From assembly GCA_002633025.1 (NCBI GenBank), contig NMRB01000851.1, positions 103,415-167,414 of the forward strand: 64,000 nt of DNA, given 5' to 3'. Every line of letters begins with the position of its first letter. Position 1 is the stretch's first letter. The DNA is from Notospermus geniculatus. Lineage: Eukaryota; Nemertea; Pilidiophora; Heteronemertea; Lineidae. The position numbers were made by a program, and so were the translations under genes. This document shows positions 60,376-64,000 of this stretch, piece by piece. The notes beneath the pieces are model-generated. The model had not been told where the DNA came from. It saw only the letters and a program-made list of their open reading frames with translations, and searched no databases.

Positions 60376-60919
60376 AGGCTGCATTTGAGTTGCTCACATG
60401 ACTCAACCGAGTTGACACAGTTTCATTCGAGATGAGCGAAATCATCCATGACGTCATACCCACGTTGACCTTGGCCAACACCACCAAGGGGGTAGGTTCA
60501 GCGGTGTCAAATATGACGGCGTTCAGTCGTGACAGTCATGAGCGTGAGACGTGCGATGCTCGCCTAACACTTGCGAGCAGGAAAACCTTAAAAATTAGGT
60601 AAAAGTCGACAGAGACGTTTATACGTGAAAGTAAGTACTGACCACACTGCGAAGTTGACTGACTACCGTACCTCGTCAAAATCGGAGGTAGAGCAGCCGC
60701 AACAACCTGCCGACGCTTGACTGAACAAGCTATAAAGCAGATGAGATGACAACCTCTAGCTCTCGCTGATTCGGCAGGATCAGTCAGCACCCTCTCCCCA
60801 TGTTTTTGCCGTTACTTCCTCATTCGAGTTGAATCTGACAATAATCTGAGGGTGCACATGTGCGGAATTTTACTCGGCTTGTTGGGTCGACTTGTGTGAG
60901 CAACTCGAATGCAACCATC
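60376..60919. repeat. Non-autonomous DNA element with inverted termini
   Basis: The left end GGCTGCATTTGAGTTGCTCA and the right end, reading GGTTGCATTCGAGTTGCTCA on the other strand, form terminal repeats of about 35 bp around a 470-bp interior without a recognisable protein. Confidence 0.75.
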
Positions 60920-61035
60920 CCGTCTCGGCGTCTGCGAGAAATACCTAGTAGGCCTACCCTAGGCCTACAATGTAGCTAAGCCTATTTTTTATATTTCTGC
61001 AATACATAGCTACCGGTACTAGCGGTACATGTACA

Positions 61036-61507
61036 TTAGGCCATGGGAACTTGGGTATGAGTTTACCGTCCACCGCCCGCATGGTGGTGGCGCCACCGCA
61101 TGAAAATTTCATTATTTTCAAAAATTTCATTATTTCCAAAATTTTCCCCCAAAAAGCTAAAAAATTAGTTCCAAGTGTCTTTTTTTGTTCATACCCTCGA
61201 AAATGGACTAAATTTACCCTACTGTGATGTGTTTCAATCATTCTGTTGTTCATTGGTCACGATGTCAACGGATTCAGAAGCATATCATGACCATGACCAC
61301 GGCCACTCTGCAGAATGGGAGATGACTCCATCAGCCAATCACTGTATTTAAGGAAGACACTTTATTGTACTGGTAGTCCGTACCTTGTTTTTCACTTGAA
61401 AAGGGGTCAAAACAAAATAATGAATAATGAATAATGAAAAAAAGCCTCATCACTTTTCAAAAAGTTTCGGACGGTAAACTCATACCTAAGTTCCCATGGC
61501 CTTAGGC
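61036..61507. repeat. Non-autonomous DNA element with about 36-bp inverted termini
   Basis: TTAGGCCATGGGAACTTGGG and TATGAGTTTACCGTCC on the left reappear inverted at 61468-61504 with one mismatch. The interior is A/T-rich with repeated AAAATTTCATTATT words. Confidence 0.8.
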
Positions 61508-62011
61508 CTATGTAGCCTGTATATATGCTTGGTTTACACACAGTAGGCCTAGGCCTAGATACATGCATGCAGCAGCAACACAGCATGTTGTCGTTGATCA
61601 TCATGTTCAGTCATCAGTATGACAGTAGTGCATGCATGCAGCCGTGCAGTGCGCGGAGTGCAGTGTGGGTGACTTCACAACAGTCAACAGTAACGAGAAA
61701 CAATTTTTTCCACAAGTAGACAAGTTAAAGGCTACAACACAACGTAGTTCAACAACGATATCATTGTGACGATAATAAAATTGGTACCTGGATAACTTCT
61801 ACCTCAGAAAGCAAGGAAAAACACAAATTTGAGACCACTTTTTCACCAAAACACACACGCAGCAAGCACGGAATGTTGGCGTAAAGGGACCGATTCCAGT
61901 ACGGCCGGGAGGACTCGCGCAGGATGGTCGTTGGGCTAAGTACAGTAGAGTAATACACCGCCTGTACATTTCGTGTACATTTTAGGCAGAACCGCCACGC
62001 AATATCTACCC

Positions 62012-62690
62012 GAATGAATGAATGAATGAATGAATAAGCTTTATTTTCATCGGTATGTGAAGATACATGAGAACATGAGCTTTGAAGCTCTTTCACCGAT
62101 ATCGAACATAAAAATATACATGTAACATAAAACAATTTAAGATATTGAACATAAGTATAAAAAGATTAAAAAGATATCACATAAGAATTGGATATCACAG
62201 AAAAGTTGGAAGCTTATAGCACAAAATAAGGTAGATAGAGAAAAGAAGGGGAAATATACATGTAGTAAAAATAAGTAGATAGAAGACATGAAATCTATCT
62301 CTTGGAACATGAGTTATGATTTTGAGGTAGACCTTGTGGAAGGTACATATACAGCATTAATACATGCTTAAGGACACATAANTGCCAAATGATTGGGCAG
62401 AAATTGAAATTTGACTGGATGAAACTGTTGTATATAACCTTACGGCAATCAATGGGGAGATGTCTCCCAATACGCTTTAAAACATTGATCTGACGACCTA
62501 TTTTCTTTGACATGATTGCTATGTGAGCGTCAAAATTCAGTTGGTAATCGATTGTGACACCCAACAATTTGACATCATCTGTACATGTGATTTCTGCGCC
62601 TTGGATGCTGAAGGAAATAATCAATTTTAATGAAATTTCACACAGCTCTAGGAAGGACACTAAACCTTTGTTGGAGAGGTTTTAAAAAAA
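62012..62690 (-). mobile_element. 5'-truncated non-LTR retrotransposon (LINE) fragment
   Basis: On the minus strand the frame at 62660-62383 encodes the end of a reverse transcriptase: VKLLGVTIDYQLNFDAHI, then KKIGRQINVLKRIGRHL and FIQSNFNFCPIIW, which are typical of Jockey/CR1-type LINEs. It is followed by a non-coding 3' region and ends in an (ATTC)n tail at 62012-62035. The 5' part is missing, as usual for truncated insertions. A single N at 62382 sits where the frame loses its similarity. Confidence 0.8.
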
Positions 62691-63688
62691 TTCTAATGTT
62701 TGTGTCTCCAGATATCTCGCGAGACGTGAAAGATGCGAAACTTGCCTCTGCCTCCACTTGAAGTCGCACGAAAAATCGGGCCTCTGTATCAATGCGCCCA
62801 GAATAGCCAGATTCATGCAAATCGATGAAATGACGCATACATCCTATATCTGCCCCTCGACACTCACTTCATTAATAATATCAACGGCGCCCTCACAATC
62901 CACCCCAAACCACAGACACCATGCATGATTACCGGTAGGCCTACTTGACCTAGCCCAGTTTCGCTGAAGGGGTTTTATTGTCGTCCTGGGTACACATAAA
63001 GTGTACCCATGCAGGTTCGATGTCGTCAAGTGAAATTGTACCCTGGGTCCACTTTCTTGTTAGAAACTGTACCCAGGTTCAGATTTAGAGACCTAGGGAC
63101 GATGTTGTTCTCGGTGAAGTCACATTTGATATTGTGCCTGCAAGTTGGCCGTGCAAAAAGCTAAAGAAGAGAAGTTGGAAGAATTTTATTTTTGACTAGC
63201 TGGACAGTTTTCAACCTCGGATGGTTACAGAGGGGCGGTTGATCAACTCGCCAGCTAGACAAGAAAACATGTCATCATCAGGCCGGGGTTATAGACACGG
63301 ATCCGTTTCTCCAATACGATTATGGCGCTTGGAGACACGGATGATCCGTTTCCCGAACGGCTCGGTTATAGACACGGATCATATCGTCTTCGATTTTTGC
63401 TTTTCGCCCGTATGTGGCAGTAACATCACTCTGAAGTTGGTATCTATGGTAAATTCTCTATAGGCCTAGCTCCCGTGCATATTTCTGGCTAGAAAATCAC
63501 GAAAATTGGAGGGAAAAACATCAAATATTTCGAAAGTAGCCAAATCCGCGGCTACAGACCCGTCATGCTTGTGTTATGGTCAGTAGAAAACATCTACGGG
63601 TAACCAACAAGCCAGTACGGGCTGCAGCAGACGGAAGACGTTCTTGATCGCGTCATGACGCTGCGTCAGCTCCGTTGAGCTCGCTGTG

Positions 63689-64000
63689 AAAATGGTCTCA
63701 CACAATCAAAACTTCTCTTCATGGAAATAAACGGGTGACTTTGAGAGCAAAACAGCCCGGTCAACAAAGCATTTCATCCCATTCACAGCCTGATCTGACA
63801 CACTTACTTTTTGGGAGGCTGCAAAAACAATGTTATCGTCATAAAATCGACTTGATATTTCACACACATACGTACAGACATATACTTTAACATATAAAAA
63901 TGGTCTCCTAACAATCAAAACTTCTCTTCATGGAAATAAACGGGTGACTTTGAGAGCAAAACTGCCCGGTCAACAAAGCATTTCATATCCCATTCACAGC
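63689..64000. repeat. Direct repeat, about 105-bp blocks 207 bp apart, running off the window
   Basis: AAAATGGTCTC..ACAATCAAAACTTCTCTTCA through CCCATTCACAGC occurs at 63689-63789 and again from 63896 to the window end, with few differences. The minus strand reads GMKCFVDRAVLLSKSPVYF in both. The array may continue outside. Confidence 0.8.

Larger units (their letters stand above)
59567..64000. other. ELOF1 upstream region; repeats, no further recognised gene
   Basis: The stretch contains two inverted-repeat elements (60376-60919, 61036-61507), a LINE fragment (62012-62690) and a direct repeat at the right edge. A short minus-strand segment near 62862-62930 ends at a GTGAGT donor and reads FGVDCEGAVDIINE, exon-like but unrecognised. 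Confidence 0.5.

Noticed and set aside
61981-62040. GAAT microsatellite as an independent repeat
   Set aside because: It is the tail of the minus-strand LINE that follows.
1-64000. CRISPR arrays, operons or bacterial elements
   Set aside because: Introns, SINE/LINE elements and animal genes show that this is nuclear eukaryotic DNA; the tandem repeats lack spacer structure.

Overview
This is nuclear DNA from an intron-rich invertebrate animal. The genes are split by GT-AG introns, encode animal-type proteins, and sit among tRNA-derived SINEs, a LINE with a tetranucleotide tail and many small inverted-repeat (MITE-like) elements. The frequent AGGCCTA and ACATGTA words fit marine invertebrates I have seen (echinoderm, hemichordate or spiralian type), but I cannot name the species. 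Most coding exons are short, so the genes were rebuilt exon by exon from splice sites, reading phase and protein-family similarity.

Layout. (1) 1-17 kb: a putative 5' exon at 196-331 and a long, repeat-rich, otherwise non-coding stretch that I read as a long first intron. It holds a tRNA-SINE, tandem repeats, hairpin elements and a 2.5-kb DNA transposon at 11856-14358. (2) 17.3-23.8 kb, plus strand: an SLC4A11-like membrane transporter, 17 further coding exons. (3) 23.8-29.6 kb: no confident gene; a cluster of eight perfect AP-1-type sites lies at 26.0-26.3 kb. (4) 29.66-34.93 kb, minus strand: thymidine phosphorylase (TYMP), 8 exons. (5) 36.64-40.89 kb, plus strand: CDKAL1, the tRNA ms2t6A37 methylthiotransferase, 12 coding exons, divergent from TYMP, with a possible alternative last exon at 42043. 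(6) 41-49.7 kb: no confident gene; MITE, 46-bp minisatellite, palindrome and an assembly gap. (7) 49.76-57.91 kb, plus strand: two tandem 4,072-bp units, each with a complete TRMT5 (tRNA m1G37 methyltransferase) gene, joined by a single N. (8) 58.7-59.6 kb, minus strand: ELOF1, three tiny exons giving an 83-residue protein. (9) 59.6-64 kb: inverted-repeat elements, a 5'-truncated LINE and a direct repeat at the window edge.

How the genes relate: CDKAL1 and TRMT5 both modify tRNA position 37, next to the anticodon, and lie within 10 kb of each other on the same strand. TYMP (pyrimidine salvage), SLC4A11 (ion transport) and ELOF1 (transcription elongation) have no obvious link to them. The least ordinary features are the TRMT5 tandem pair, whose 5' parts diverge while the 3' parts are almost identical; a 76-bp tandem duplication that doubles a splice donor in SLC4A11; a mobile element abutting a TYMP splice acceptor; and the AP-1 site cluster. 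Assembly gaps lie at 12224-12485, 35609-35861 and 47107-47559, and single Ns at 799, 14265, 53834 and 62382.
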